Source of the DNA: Pseudomonas thivervalensis
Lineage (GTDB): Bacteria; Pseudomonadota; Gammaproteobacteria; Pseudomonadales; Pseudomonadaceae
Length of the DNA stretch: 64,000 nucleotides
Assembly (NCBI RefSeq): GCF_001269655.1
Contig: NZ_LHVE01000013.1
Coordinates: 62,001-126,000 of the forward strand
Reading direction: 5' to 3'
Position 1 is the first letter of the stretch, and each line of letters begins with the position of its first letter. Below the pieces are notes generated by a model. The model was not told where the DNA came from. It saw only the letters and a list, made by a program, of their open reading frames with translations, and made no database searches. Below are positions 24,107 to 33,384 of the stretch, piece by piece. A program made the position numbers and the translations under genes.

Positions 24107-25771
24107 GTGGAACGCGAATACATGGAATTCGACGTGGTCATCGTCGGTGCCGGCCCCGCTGGCCTGTCTGCCGCTTGCCGACTGAAACAGAAGGCCGCCG
24201 AAGCCGGTAAGGAAATCAGCGTCTGCGTGGTCGAAAAAGGTTCCGAAGTCGGCGCGCACATCCTCTCCGGCGCAGTGTTCGAGCCCCGTGCCCTGAACGA
24301 ACTGTTCCCGGACTGGAAAGAACTCGGCGCACCGCTGAACACGCCCGTCGTACGCGATGACATTTATGTCCTGAGAAACGCCGAGGCCGGGAGCAAAATC
24401 CCTGACTTCTTTGTGCCCAAGACCATGCACAACGAAGGCAACTATATTATTTCCCTGGGTAATCTGTGCCGCTGGCTGGCGCAGCAGGCCGAGAACCTGG
24501 GCGTGGAAATCTACCCGGGCTTCGCCGCGCAGGAAGCGCTGTTCGACGAAAACGGCGTGGTTCGCGGGATCATCACCGGCGACCTGGGTGTCGATCGCGA
24601 AGGCAATCCGAAGGAAGGCCTTTACACCCCCGGCATGGAATTGCGTGGCAAATACACGCTGTTCGCCGAAGGCTGCCGTGGTCACATCGGCAAGCAACTG
24701 ATCAAGCGCTTCAACCTGGACAGCGAGGCCGACGCCCAGCACTACGGCATCGGCCTGAAGGAAATCTGGGAAATCGACCCGGCCAAGCATCAACCCGGCC
24801 TGGTGGTGCACACCGCTGGCTGGCCGCTGGACATCATGGGCACCGAGAACACCGGCGGCTCGTTCCTCTATCACCTGGAAAACAACCAGGTGGTGGTCGG
24901 GCTGATTATCGACCTGTCCTACAGCAACACCTTTCTGTCGCCGTTCGACGAGTTCCAGCGCCTCAAGCACCACCCGGTGCTCAAGCAATATCTGGAGGGC
25001 GGCAAGCGCGTCAGCTACGGCGCCCGTGCCATCTGCAAGGGCGGCCTGAACTCGCTTCCGAAAATGGTCTTCAAGGGCGGTGCGCTGATCGGTTGCGACC
25101 TCGGCACCCTGAACTTCGCCAAGATCAAGGGCAGCCACACCGCCATGAAATCCGGCATGCTCGCCGCCGAGGCCGTGGCCGATCGCCTGTTCGCCGAGTC
25201 CGAAGGCGGTGATGAACTGACCGCCTACGTCGACAGCTTCAAGAACAGCTGGCTGTACGAAGAGCTGTTCGCCAGCCGCAACTTCGGCGCGGCGATCCAC
25301 AAGTACGGCGCGATCATCGGTGGCGGTTTCAACTGGCTCGACCAGAACATCTTCGGCGGCAAGATTCCGTTCACCCTGCATGACAACAAGCCCGACTACG
25401 CGTGCCTGAAGCTGGCGGCCGATTGCAAGAAAATCGACTACCCGAAACCGGACGGCAAGATCAGCTTCGACAAACTCAGCTCGGTGTTCATCTCCGGTAC
25501 CAACCATGAAGAAGAACAACCCTGCCACCTGAAGCTGACCGACCCGAGCATTCCGATCGGCAAGAACCTGCCGCTGTACGACGAACCGGCCCAGCGTTAC
25601 TGCCCGGCTGGCGTGTACGAAGTGGTGACCAAGGAAGACGGCGAGAAGCGCTTCCAGATCAACGCCCAGAACTGCGTTCACTGCAAGACCTGCGACATCA
25701 AGGACCCTGCGCAGAACATCACCTGGGTATCGCCGGAAGGCGCTGGCGGGCCGACTTACCCGAATATGTAA
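24107..25771 (+). CDS. etfD: Electron transfer flavoprotein-ubiquinone oxidoreductase
   Basis: 554 residues, the full length of ETF-QO. The FAD dinucleotide-binding loop is VIVGAGPAGLSAACRL. The central ubiquinone/membrane segment contains GGFNWLDQNIFGGKIPFTL. The C-terminal 4Fe-4S ferredoxin-like domain holds the cysteines in RYCPAGVYEV and NCVHCKTCDIKDP. It oxidises ETF and reduces ubiquinone at the inner membrane, linking beta-oxidation to respiration. The start is a GTG 6 bases after GGAGATAGCCT; an ATG five codons later is the alternative. It is divergent from etfBA and preceded by a strong promoter with a PsrA-type operator. Confidence 0.97.
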   Translation: MEREYMEFDVVIVGAGPAGLSAACRLKQKAAEAGKEISVCVVEKGSEVGAHILSGAVFEPRALNELFPDWKELGAPLNTPVVRDDIYVLRNAEAGSKIPDFFVPKTMHNEGNYIISLGNLCRWLAQQAENLGVEIYPGFAAQEALFDENGVVRGIITGDLGVDREGNPKEGLYTPGMELRGKYTLFAEGCRGHIGKQLIKRFNLDSEADAQHYGIGLKEIWEIDPAKHQPGLVVHTAGWPLDIMGTENTGGSFLYHLENNQVVVGLIIDLSYSNTFLSPFDEFQRLKHHPVLKQYLEGGKRVSYGARAICKGGLNSLPKMVFKGGALIGCDLGTLNFAKIKGSHTAMKSGMLAAEAVADRLFAESEGGDELTAYVDSFKNSWLYEELFASRNFGAAIHKYGAIIGGGFNWLDQNIFGGKIPFTLHDNKPDYACLKLAADCKKIDYPKPDGKISFDKLSSVFISGTNHEEEQPCHLKLTDPSIPIGKNLPLYDEPAQRYCPAGVYEVVTKEDGEKRFQINAQNCVHCKTCDIKDPAQNITWVSPEGAGGPTYPNM

Positions 25772-25790
25772 GCCGACACGCTGAACATCG

Positions 25791-25815
25791 AGGCTCCCGC
25801 AATGGGGGCCTTTTT
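25791..25815 (+). terminator. Terminator of ETF-ubiquinone oxidoreductase
   Basis: AGGCTCCC, loop GCAAT, GGGGGCC then TTTTTG, 20 bases beyond the stop codon at 25771. Confidence 0.85.
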
Positions 25816-25849
25816 GTTGCCTGCTATTCCGACAACTACACCGAACCAA

Positions 25850-25940
25850 TGTGGGAGCGAGCCTGCTCGCGATAGCGGTGTGTCAGCCAACATTTATTCT
25901 GATTGATAGACCGCTATCGCGAGCAAGCTCGCTCCCACAG
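25850..25940. repeat. REP inverted pair (GTGGGAGCGAGC family)
   Basis: TGTGGGAGCGAGCCTGCTCG (with CGATAGCGG following) at the left and its mirror CCGCTATCGCGAGCAAGCTC, then GCTCCCACA, at the right enclose about 30 bases. This is a typical REPIN, sitting between the convergent etf-QO and AraC-type genes. Confidence 0.92.
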
Positions 25941-25956
25941 GGGGGATATCCGTGGC

Positions 25957-26862
25957 TCAGGCGGCGCGCTCTTCCCCGGGGTTGCGCTCGAAGTAGCGCT
26001 TGTACTCCCGACTGAATTGCGACGGGCTCTGATACCCCACCTGATGCGCGACCTGGGCCACGCCCATGCCTTCGATGAGCAGCAGCCGCTGGGCTTTGAG
26101 CAGGCGCAAGCGCTTGAGGTACTGCACCGGCGAGAGCAAGGTGCTGCGCTTGAAATGCTCATGAAAGGTCGAAGCGCTCATGTTCGCGCAACTGGCCAAG
26201 GTCTCGACGTTCAGCGGCTCGGTGAAGTGCGCATGCAAATGACTCAGGGCCGCGGCAATCCGGGCGAACTGGCCTTGCTGCTCCACCAGCGCCCGCAGCA
26301 CATCGGCCTGGGGCCCGCGTAACGCGACGAACAGCAACTCCCGCAGCCGCGCCTGGCCCATGACCTGGCATTCCAGCGGATCGTGCAGGCAGCGCAACAA
26401 GCGTTCGACACACCCACGCATGGCGTCATCGAGCACTGCGCAAGTCATTGATTCCGGCGTCTGCGGCGGCAGGCTCCGACCCGGCATCAGCCCCATGGCC
26501 AGCACCAATTCCCCCAGCATCGCCCGATCGATCGCCACGGAAACCCCAAGCAGCGGAGCATTGGGCATGGCGTAGGTTTCGCATTCGAACGGCACCGGCA
26601 AGGCCTGGATCAGATAATGCCCGGCGCCGTATTCCAACGTGCGAGGCCCCAGGTACGCCAGTTTGCTGCCCTGGGCAATGATCACCAGGCTCGGCTCGTA
26701 GAGCTGCGGGCCACGAGCGACGTCCTGGCTGGCACGGAGCGCCTGCACGCCGGGCAGTTGCGTAGGGACGAAACCGTCACGGGTCGCCAGGGGTTCTATC
26801 AGTGAAACCAGCGTAGCGTTGGCATCGAGATGGCGGGTCAACAGCATGGGCGAAAACTTCAC
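25957..26862 (-). CDS. AraC-family transcriptional regulator
   Basis: 301 residues. An N-terminal AraC_N type effector domain (about 20-180: GVQALRASQDVARGPQLYEPSLVIIAQGSK) is followed by a C-terminal double helix-turn-helix (about 195-295). The latter includes LASCANMSASTFHEHFKRST, SPVQYLKRLRLLKAQRLL and GYQSPSQFSREYKRYFERNPGE. It is divergent from a zinc alcohol dehydrogenase gene with a 165-base gap. Regulators of this subfamily commonly control the adjacent alcohol dehydrogenase. The effector is unknown. An in-frame Met at residue 6 is an alternative start. Confidence 0.93.
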   Translation of the reverse strand: MKFSPMLLTRHLDANATLVSLIEPLATRDGFVPTQLPGVQALRASQDVARGPQLYEPSLVIIAQGSKLAYLGPRTLEYGAGHYLIQALPVPFECETYAMPNAPLLGVSVAIDRAMLGELVLAMGLMPGRSLPPQTPESMTCAVLDDAMRGCVERLLRCLHDPLECQVMGQARLRELLFVALRGPQADVLRALVEQQGQFARIAAALSHLHAHFTEPLNVETLASCANMSASTFHEHFKRSTLLSPVQYLKRLRLLKAQRLLLIEGMGVAQVAHQVGYQSPSQFSREYKRYFERNPGEERAA

Positions 26863-27027
26863 GAAAAAAGGGATGAAACCATCATCGCAGGTCTGGCGTC
26901 ACATGAAATCAAATCCTGGCCAAGACCGGAGGATTAGGCATGACAGACGGAGGAATCGCCATCGCCGCCTGCCGCCAGGACTCTCAGAATGGAACCCCTC
27001 ACCGTTCACCGCTTAGCGAGGTCCATC

Positions 27028-28080
27028 ATGTACACAGCCATCGGATATGCTGCCCAATCAGCCACCACTCCCCTCGCCCCCATGAAGTTCGAGCGTCGCA
27101 GCCCGCGAGCCGACGATGTGGCGATCGATATTCTCTACTGCGGGGTCTGCCACTCCGACATCCACCAGGCCCGCAATGAATGGGGCATTGCCGTTTACCC
27201 GCTGATGCCCGGCCATGAAATCATCGGAAAAGTTACCGCCGTCGGTGCGAATGTCACCCATCACAAAGTCGGCGATTTGGTCGGCGTGGGCTGCATGGTC
27301 GACTCCTGCCGCGAGTGCGAAGCGTGCCGGGCTGACTTGGAGCAATACTGTTTCGAAGGCATGACCCAGACCTACGCCAGCCCGGACCGCGTCAGTGGTG
27401 GCCACACCATGGGCGGGTACTCCGACAGCATCGTGGTCAGCGAGCATTTTGTGCTGCGCATCCCGCAGACACTCGACCCGGCCAGCGCCGCGCCGCTTCT
27501 CTGTGCCGGCATCACCACCTATTCGCCGCTCAAGCACTATGGCGTGAAGGCCGGTGACAAGGTCGGCGTACTGGGCATGGGCGGCCTGGGCCACATGGGT
27601 ATCAAGTTTGCCAAGGCCATGGGCGCAGAAGTGACGTTGTTCACCCGCTCGGCGAGCAAGGCTGAAGAAGCCCGTCGCCAGGGCGCGGACCATGTGATCG
27701 TGTCCACCGACGCCGAACAGATGGCAGCTGCGGCCGGACGTTTCAACTTCCTGCTGGACACCATTCCGGTGCAGCACGACCTCAACCCCTACCTCGACAC
27801 GCTGCATTTCGACGGTGTGCACATCATCGTCGGCCTGGTCGAGCCGGTCGACCCACCGGTACACGCGGCAAAACTGATCATGGGTCGCCGAGTGCTGGCC
27901 GGCTCGCTGATCGGCGGTATCGCAGAAACCCAGGAAATGCTGGATTTCTGCGCCGAGCACGCCATCAGTTGCGACATTGAAATGCTCGACATCCGCCAGA
28001 TCAACGAGGCCTACAGCCGCATGATCGCCGGGGATGTGAAGTACCGCTTCGTCATCGACATGGCGACGCTCAAGGCCTGA
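27028..28080 (+). CDS. Zinc-dependent NAD(P) alcohol dehydrogenase (YahK/CAD type)
   Basis: 350 residues of the medium-chain dehydrogenase family. The catalytic zinc site is CGVCHSDIHQ with GHEIIGKV. Structural-zinc cysteines lie in MVDSCRECEACRADLEQYC. The Rossmann loop is VGVLGMGGLGHMGIKFAKAMG. It oxidises primary alcohols or reduces aldehydes, usually with NADPH in YahK-like members. I start at 27028, because AGGTCCATC precedes it and the protein then begins MYTAIGYAAQS, the normal family start. A 13-residue longer frame is rejected. It is divergent from the AraC regulator and convergent with the IclR gene (6 bases apart). Confidence 0.93.
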   Translation: MYTAIGYAAQSATTPLAPMKFERRSPRADDVAIDILYCGVCHSDIHQARNEWGIAVYPLMPGHEIIGKVTAVGANVTHHKVGDLVGVGCMVDSCRECEACRADLEQYCFEGMTQTYASPDRVSGGHTMGGYSDSIVVSEHFVLRIPQTLDPASAAPLLCAGITTYSPLKHYGVKAGDKVGVLGMGGLGHMGIKFAKAMGAEVTLFTRSASKAEEARRQGADHVIVSTDAEQMAAAAGRFNFLLDTIPVQHDLNPYLDTLHFDGVHIIVGLVEPVDPPVHAAKLIMGRRVLAGSLIGGIAETQEMLDFCAEHAISCDIEMLDIRQINEAYSRMIAGDVKYRFVIDMATLKA

Positions 28081-28086
28081 CGCTCG

Positions 28087-28890
28087 TCAGACCTTGGCGC
28101 CCAGCTCCGCCGACAGCCGGGCTGTGACCCCTTTGACCAGGGGAATCAGCTCGGCCATCTTCTCCAACGGCATGTACGGCACGGTGCTGGCGATGCTGAT
28201 GCCGGCGACGATGCGCTTGCCGGCGTCACGAATCGGCGCCGCTACACAACGAATCGACGGCTCGTTGTCTTCCAGGTCGAAGGCATAGCCCCCCGCCACG
28301 TATTCCACCATCCGTTGCTGGAACTGTTCCCAGGATTGCTCCTGATGCTGGGGCCAGAACTGATTCTTCCCACCCGCCGGCAGGCTGATTTCATACAGCC
28401 GCTTCCATTGTTCCTGAGGGTCATCGAGCATCAGCGCCTTGCCGATCCCGGTGCGCGCCAGCGGCATGCGATGGCCCACACGCGAACGCATTTCCGGGCC
28501 GTTGCGCCCCGGATTCTTCAGCAAGTACAAGACTTCGTCGCCCTCGCGAATCGCCAGGTGAACGGTGTCCCCGGTCAGCGCCGAGAGCTCGTCCAGGTAC
28601 GGCCCCGCCAGGCTCACCAATGGCAACTCTTCCCGGGCCTGGAAACCCAGTTCGATCAACTTCGGCCCCAGCAGGTAACCCACTTGCGGCACCACGCGCA
28701 GGTAACGTTCGTCCACCAGGCAACTGGCCAGGCGATGGGTGGTGCTGCGGGTGGTGCCGATCAGCCGGGCGATTTCCTTCAAGTCACGGGCGCCGCTGGC
28801 GACCGCCTGGACCACGCCCAAGCCACGCAGCAATGTCTGCGTGCCTGTGGGCGCGGCGTCCTTGGTGATTTTTGGATCGTCTTGCTGCAT
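28087..28890 (-). CDS. IclR-family transcriptional regulator of the galactonate cluster
   Basis: 267 residues. An N-terminal winged helix (about 18-80) carries TQTLLRGLGVVQAVASGARDLKEIARLIGTTRSTTHRLASCL. The C-terminal IclR effector domain carries LALSIREG-like HLAIREGDEVLYLLKNPGRNG and IRCVAAPIRDAGKRIVAGISI. It lies last on the same strand as dgoK-dgoA-dgoD-MFS, 59 bases after the transporter. It is a candidate activator acting at the TCCCA-N5-TGGGA palindromes at dgoK and at the sugar dehydrogenase; this is inference from proximity. The effector is probably a sugar acid. Confidence 0.9.
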   Translation of the reverse strand: MQQDDPKITKDAAPTGTQTLLRGLGVVQAVASGARDLKEIARLIGTTRSTTHRLASCLVDERYLRVVPQVGYLLGPKLIELGFQAREELPLVSLAGPYLDELSALTGDTVHLAIREGDEVLYLLKNPGRNGPEMRSRVGHRMPLARTGIGKALMLDDPQEQWKRLYEISLPAGGKNQFWPQHQEQSWEQFQQRMVEYVAGGYAFDLEDNEPSIRCVAAPIRDAGKRIVAGISIASTVPYMPLEKMAELIPLVKGVTARLSAELGAKV

Positions 28891-28949
28891 AGCCGGCCTT
28901 CAACAGTGAGCGGGGAACGGGCGGCATTATGGTCGCCCGCCCCGTCGGA

Positions 28950-30260
28950 CTACAACTCGATGCGCTCGACCTTCCCCACCAGCAGGATGTAGGACAGCGC
29001 GCCAGCCAAGGCCAGGACAGAAATATAGGTAATGGCTGGGGCAAACGAATCGCCGCTGGCGAGGAAGCCAATGACGATCGGCGTGGCGATGGCCGCCAGG
29101 TTACCGATGAAGTTGAACACCCCGCCGGTCAACCCGAGCAACCGCGCCGGTGCCAGGGTGGAAACCAGCGACCAGGTGATCGACGCCAGGCCATTGCCGA
29201 AGAACGCCAGGGCCAGGAAGGCGATTACCAGTGGCGTCGACTCGACAAAGTTGGCACCAATGATCGAGGTCGAGATCAGCAACCCGCCGATGATCGGCAG
29301 CTTGCGCGCAAACCCCACGGTGGCGCCGCGGCGAATCAGCCAGTCGGAGAAGAACCCGGAACACAGCACGCCGACAAATGCCGCGAGGAACGGCAGCGAC
29401 GCCAGCAGGCCAGACTTGATGAAGTCCATGCCGCGATATTTCACCAAATAGGTCGGAAACCACGTCAGGAAAAACCACAGCGTGGAGTTGAGGCAGAACT
29501 GCCCCAGGTAGATGCCCCACAACTTGCGTTGGGTCAGGACGATTCCCAGGTCGGTCCAGCTGAATGTCGCCTTCACTTTGGCGGTCTCGGCCTGAATATC
29601 CACCAGCCCGCCGCCTTCGCGGATCAGTTCGATTTCGGCGGCGTTGGCGCCTTTGAAATCCCGTGGCTCGCGATACACCGCGTACCAGATCACCGCCCAG
29701 AGAATGCCCACCGCGCCCGTGGCGACAAACACCATGTGCCAACCGAAGGCGTGTTGCAGCCAGGCCAATACCGGGGTCAGGAACGCCAGGCCAACAAACT
29801 GTCCGGAGGTGTAGAAACCAATGGCCGTGGCCCGCTCGCGCTCGGGAAACCAGGTCGTCACTACGCGGCTATTGATTGGATAGGCCGGCGCTTCCAGGGC
29901 GCCGACGGCCATGCGCAGCACGAACAAGGCGATGAAGCTGGAGACGAACCCCAGCATCACTGTGGCCACCGACCACAGCAACAGCGCCACGCTATAGAGG
30001 ATGCGCGGCGGCACCCGGTCCACCAGCCAGCCACCGGGGATCTGCATGGCGGCGTAGGTCCAGCCGAACGCCGAGAAAATCAGCCCGACGTGGATCGGGT
30101 CGATGCCCAGGTCGCTGGTCAGTGCGGGGGCGGCAATCGAGAGGTTGCTGCGGTCCAGGTAATTGATCACCACGGTGATGAACAGCAGGACCATGATGAA
30201 AAAACGCTTGCGGCTGGGCGTCACCAACGACGCCTGCGCGCTCAGGGTGTGCGCTTGCAT
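28950..30260 (-). CDS. dgoT: MFS sugar-acid (galactonate-type) transporter
   Basis: 436 residues, 12 predicted membrane helices, of the anion:cation symporter branch of the MFS. The signature is INYLDRSNLSIAAP in the first loop, then GWTYAAMQIPGGWLVDRVPPR and RMAVGALEAPAYPINSRVVTTWFPERERATAIG. Family members import galactonate, glucarate or tartrate with protons. Encoded after dgoD on the same strand, separated by a nested REP element. Import of D-galactonate is inferred from context, so the symbol is provisional. Confidence 0.85.
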   Translation of the reverse strand: MQAHTLSAQASLVTPSRKRFFIMVLLFITVVINYLDRSNLSIAAPALTSDLGIDPIHVGLIFSAFGWTYAAMQIPGGWLVDRVPPRILYSVALLLWSVATVMLGFVSSFIALFVLRMAVGALEAPAYPINSRVVTTWFPERERATAIGFYTSGQFVGLAFLTPVLAWLQHAFGWHMVFVATGAVGILWAVIWYAVYREPRDFKGANAAEIELIREGGGLVDIQAETAKVKATFSWTDLGIVLTQRKLWGIYLGQFCLNSTLWFFLTWFPTYLVKYRGMDFIKSGLLASLPFLAAFVGVLCSGFFSDWLIRRGATVGFARKLPIIGGLLISTSIIGANFVESTPLVIAFLALAFFGNGLASITWSLVSTLAPARLLGLTGGVFNFIGNLAAIATPIVIGFLASGDSFAPAITYISVLALAGALSYILLVGKVERIEL

Positions 30261-30321
30261 GTGAGGTGCCTCTTTTTATGTTTATTGAGGGCGAAGCTAA
30301 TGAGCGGTCACGTCAACCACC

Positions 30322-30502
30322 GTGGCGAGGGAGCTTGCTCCCGCTGGGCTCTGTAGGAGCTGGCGAAGCCTGCGATCTTTCGATCTTTCGATCTTTCGCT
30401 TGAGACTCAAGTGTCTGGTTAAAGATCGCAGCCTCGCTTCGCTCGGCAGCTCCTACACAGCTCCTACGATGCAGTCGAACGGGAGCAAGATCCCTCGCCA
30501 CG
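30322..30502. repeat. Nested REP elements between dgoD and the MFS gene
   Basis: An outer pair of the GTGGCGAGGG family (starting 30322 and ending 30502) encloses an inner pair of the TGTAGGAGCTG family (30352 to about 30457). An extra TCCTACG half-copy follows. The inner arm contains three tandem copies of CGATCTTT. One family appears to have inserted inside the other. Confidence 0.88.
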
Positions 30503-30525
30503 TGGAATGTGAGTTGCCTAGGCAA

Positions 30526-31674
30526 TCACCACTCGGCAAAACTGCCATCGGCATGGCGCCAGATCGGGTTGCGCCAGCGGTGGCCGATGGCGGCGCGTTC
30601 GATGACGTATTCCTCGTTGATCTCGATGCCCAGGCCCGGGCCGTTGGGGATCTTCACGAAGCCTTTGTCGTAGTCGAACACCTGCGGATCCTTGATGTAA
30701 TCCAGCAGGTCGTTGCTCTCGTTGTAGTGAATGCCCAGGCTCTGCTCCTGGATGAACGCGTTGTAGCAGACCGCATCCAGTTGCAGGCACGCCGCCAGGG
30801 CGATGGGGCCCAGCGGGCAGTGCAGCGCCAGCGCCACGTCATAGGCCTCGGCCATATTGGCAATCTTGCGGGTTTCGGTGATGCCGCCGGCGTGGGACGC
30901 ATCCGGTTGGATGATGTCCACGTAGCCTTCGCTGAGTACGCGCTTGAAGTCCCAGCGCGAGAACAACCGCTCGCCCAGGGCAATCGGGGTGCTGGTCAGC
31001 GGCGCCAGTTCCTTGAGGGCTTCGTAGTTTTCGCTGAGCACCGGTTCTTCGATGAACATCAGCTTGTAGGGGTCGAGTTCCTTCATCAGCACCTTGGCCA
31101 TCGGCTTGTGCACGCGCCCGTGAAAGTCCACGCCAATGCCGACATTCGGCCCGACCGCATCGCGCACCGCCGCCACGTTGGCCAGGGCCAGGTCGACTTT
31201 TTCGAAGGTGTCGAGAAACTGCAGCTCTTCGGTGCCATTCATCTTCACCGCGGTGAAACCCCGGCCTACGGCTTCTTTCGCTGCTCGGGCGGTGTCCGCC
31301 GGGCGGTCGCCGCCGATCCACGAATACACACGGATCTTGTCTCGCACCTGGCCGCCCAGCAAGTCGCTGACCGACACGCCCAGGGCCTTGCCCTTGATGT
31401 CCCACAACGCCTGGTCGATGCCGGCCAGGGCGCTCATGTGGACGGCGCCGCCACGGTAGAAGCCGCCGCGATAGAGCACGGTCCAGATGTCTTCGATGTT
31501 GCGTGGGTCTTTGCCGATCAGGTAGTCGGACAATTCCTCGACGGCAGCCGCCACCGTGTGGGCACGGCCCTCGACCACGGGCTCGCCCCAACCGGTCACG
31601 CCCTCGTCGGTTTCGACCTTGAGGAAGCACCAGCGCGGCGGAACGATAAACGTGGTCAGCTTGGTGATTTTCAT
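30526..31674 (-). CDS. dgoD: D-galactonate dehydratase
   Basis: 382 residues of the enolase superfamily. All key residues of the E. coli enzyme are conserved at identical numbers: Asp183 and His185 in GVDFHGRV, Glu209 in FIEEP, Glu235 in ALGERL (Mg2+ ligands) and the catalytic His285 in LALHCPLGP. It removes water from D-galactonate to give 2-keto-3-deoxy-D-galactonate. It follows dgoA by 49 bases in the dgoK-dgoA-dgoD-MFS-IclR order. The exact residue spacing makes galactonate much more likely than another sugar acid. Confidence 0.96.
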   Translation of the reverse strand: MKITKLTTFIVPPRWCFLKVETDEGVTGWGEPVVEGRAHTVAAAVEELSDYLIGKDPRNIEDIWTVLYRGGFYRGGAVHMSALAGIDQALWDIKGKALGVSVSDLLGGQVRDKIRVYSWIGGDRPADTARAAKEAVGRGFTAVKMNGTEELQFLDTFEKVDLALANVAAVRDAVGPNVGIGVDFHGRVHKPMAKVLMKELDPYKLMFIEEPVLSENYEALKELAPLTSTPIALGERLFSRWDFKRVLSEGYVDIIQPDASHAGGITETRKIANMAEAYDVALALHCPLGPIALAACLQLDAVCYNAFIQEQSLGIHYNESNDLLDYIKDPQVFDYDKGFVKIPNGPGLGIEINEEYVIERAAIGHRWRNPIWRHADGSFAEW

Positions 31675-31723
31675 CTTGTTGTCTCTCTTGTCAGATGCAG
31701 CGCGCGGGGCGCTGGATAAGTCT

Positions 31724-32344
31724 TCAGTTCAGGGCATTCCATGCGGCCACGTAGGCCTTGGCGCGTACCGCCACTTCATCCGCTGTCAGGCCCGGCTTGA
31801 ACAGCCCGGAACCAAGGCCGAAACCCTTGACGCCGGCTTCGACGAACACCGCCATGTTGTCCGGCGTAATCCCGCCCACCGGCACCAGCACGGTCCCGGC
31901 CGGCAGCACCGCGAGCCAGGCCTTGACCACCGCCGGGCCCATTTGCTCGGCGGGAAACATCTTCAGTACATGGGCGCCTTCGGCCAGTGCGGCAAAGGCT
32001 TCGGTGGGCGTGGCGACGCCGGGCGACAGGTACAAGCCCGCCGCTTTCGCCGCACGCAGCACCTTCGGGTCGCTGTGGGGCATGACGATCACTTGGCCGC
32101 CAGCGGCTTTCACCTGTTCGACCTGTTCCGGCGTGAGCACGGTACCGGCACCGATCAGGCAATCGGCGGGCAAGGTGCTGCGCAGAATGCGGATGCTTTC
32201 GTACGGCTCGGGGGAATTGAGCGGCACTTCGATGACGCGAAATCCAGCGCTGTACAGGACTTCGCCGATGGCCGCCGCCTCTTCGGGACGCAGGCCCCGC
32301 AGGATCGCGATCAACCCGTTGTGCGCCAGTGCTTGTGTGAGCAT
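31724..32344 (-). CDS. dgoA: 2-dehydro-3-deoxy-6-phosphogalactonate aldolase
   Basis: 206 residues of the KDPG/KDPGal class I aldolase family. The Schiff-base lysine is Lys128 in HVLKMFPAEQMG, and Glu39 in VIEVPLNSP is the catalytic acid/base. LNSP in place of the KDPG aldolase LRTP agrees with KDPGal specificity. It splits KDPGal to pyruvate and glyceraldehyde-3-phosphate. The start at 32344 lies 19 bases after the dgoK stop. A longer frame to 32491 would overlap dgoK heavily and is rejected. Confidence 0.95.
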   Translation of the reverse strand: MLTQALAHNGLIAILRGLRPEEAAAIGEVLYSAGFRVIEVPLNSPEPYESIRILRSTLPADCLIGAGTVLTPEQVEQVKAAGGQVIVMPHSDPKVLRAAKAAGLYLSPGVATPTEAFAALAEGAHVLKMFPAEQMGPAVVKAWLAVLPAGTVLVPVGGITPDNMAVFVEAGVKGFGLGSGLFKPGLTADEVAVRAKAYVAAWNALN

Positions 32345-32363
32345 GTCAGACCTCCAGTCAGGT

Positions 32364-33344
32364 TCAGGGGGCGGTGGAATCGAGCAACCCGGCCGCCACG
32401 GCCAGTTGCCACAGACCACGTTCGGTGGCCTGTTCGGCCAGGACCACCCGGGCGAAGCCACAGGCGTCGAGGGCCCGTTGATAACGGACACAGAGTTGGG
32501 AGTTGCCGATCAGCACCACCGTCGGCAGATGGAGGCTGTCGCGGCGTCGACGTTGTACCTCGGCCAGCGCCGTCAGCTCATGGCCGATCAACAGGCCCGA
32601 GAGATAATCGGCCTGGGCGCTGGCCGCCAGTTCGCCGGTCAAGCCCAGGCTGCGGGCGCTGAACACCGTGGACAACGGACCGATCTGGCCGTCCACCGAC
32701 AACGCCACCTGCACGCCACGATCAAACGCCACGCCATCGAAGGTCGCACTCCGTTGCTGGGTGCGGCCGAGAATGCTGTGGTCACTGAGCACGGCGAAAA
32801 TCTCGCCGGTCATGAAGGTATCGAAATGCACGATGCGGCCATCGACCACTTCCACCCATTTCGAATGGCTGCCGGGCAGGCCGATCAGCACCGCTTCGTC
32901 CGGCAGGCTGTGCAAGGCGCCAAGCACCTGGGTTTCTTCGCCGCGCATGACATTGGGCAAACGTGAACGCTGAATCACCCCCGGCACGATGTGCACGTCG
33001 ACACCGCGAAGGCTGCGAACGGTTTGTAGGGAATGTCCGAGATTGGCGACGTTGGCGGGTGTGTCGCAGTAAGGCGCTTCACGCCAGCCTTGAGCGCTGC
33101 CGACCATGCCGCAGGCAATCACAGGCAAGCCAGGCTGGGCGTCGAGCCAGTCGCCGCAGGCCTCGTCGAAGGCCAGTTCAAAACCGTCGATGCAGACCCG
33201 GCCGGCCACGGTTCGCGGCCCGGACGGCAACTGCATGATCCCCGAGGACAGCGAACGCTGTTCGAGCACCTCGCCTCCAGCGGCAAGTTTGTAAGCCCGT
33301 AAGGAGGTGGTCCCCCAATCGAGCGCGATCAATTGCGCCTGCAT
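32364..33344 (-). CDS. dgoK: 2-dehydro-3-deoxygalactonokinase
   Basis: 326 residues of the DgoK family (ASKHA-type sugar kinases). The phosphate-1 loop is LIALDWGTTSLRAYKL, with GMVGSAQGWREAPY, LIGLPGSHSKWVEV and DRGVQVALSVDG further along. It phosphorylates 2-keto-3-deoxy-D-galactonate at C6 using ATP. The ATG at 33344 with AGGTGAAG upstream is preferred to a GTG three codons earlier. It is the first gene of the dgo operon. A sigma70 promoter with an upstream palindrome (33385-33443) precedes it, giving a leader of about 33 bases. Confidence 0.95.
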   Translation of the reverse strand: MQAQLIALDWGTTSLRAYKLAAGGEVLEQRSLSSGIMQLPSGPRTVAGRVCIDGFELAFDEACGDWLDAQPGLPVIACGMVGSAQGWREAPYCDTPANVANLGHSLQTVRSLRGVDVHIVPGVIQRSRLPNVMRGEETQVLGALHSLPDEAVLIGLPGSHSKWVEVVDGRIVHFDTFMTGEIFAVLSDHSILGRTQQRSATFDGVAFDRGVQVALSVDGQIGPLSTVFSARSLGLTGELAASAQADYLSGLLIGHELTALAEVQRRRRDSLHLPTVVLIGNSQLCVRYQRALDACGFARVVLAEQATERGLWQLAVAAGLLDSTAP

Positions 33345-33384
33345 CCGCTTCACCTGTTCTGTTTTTTGGCAGTGAGTGAGACGG

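Noticed and set aside
23987..25849. A 620-codon open frame antisense to ETF-ubiquinone oxidoreductase
   Set aside because: It is a shadow of a gene with intact FAD and 4Fe-4S motifs.
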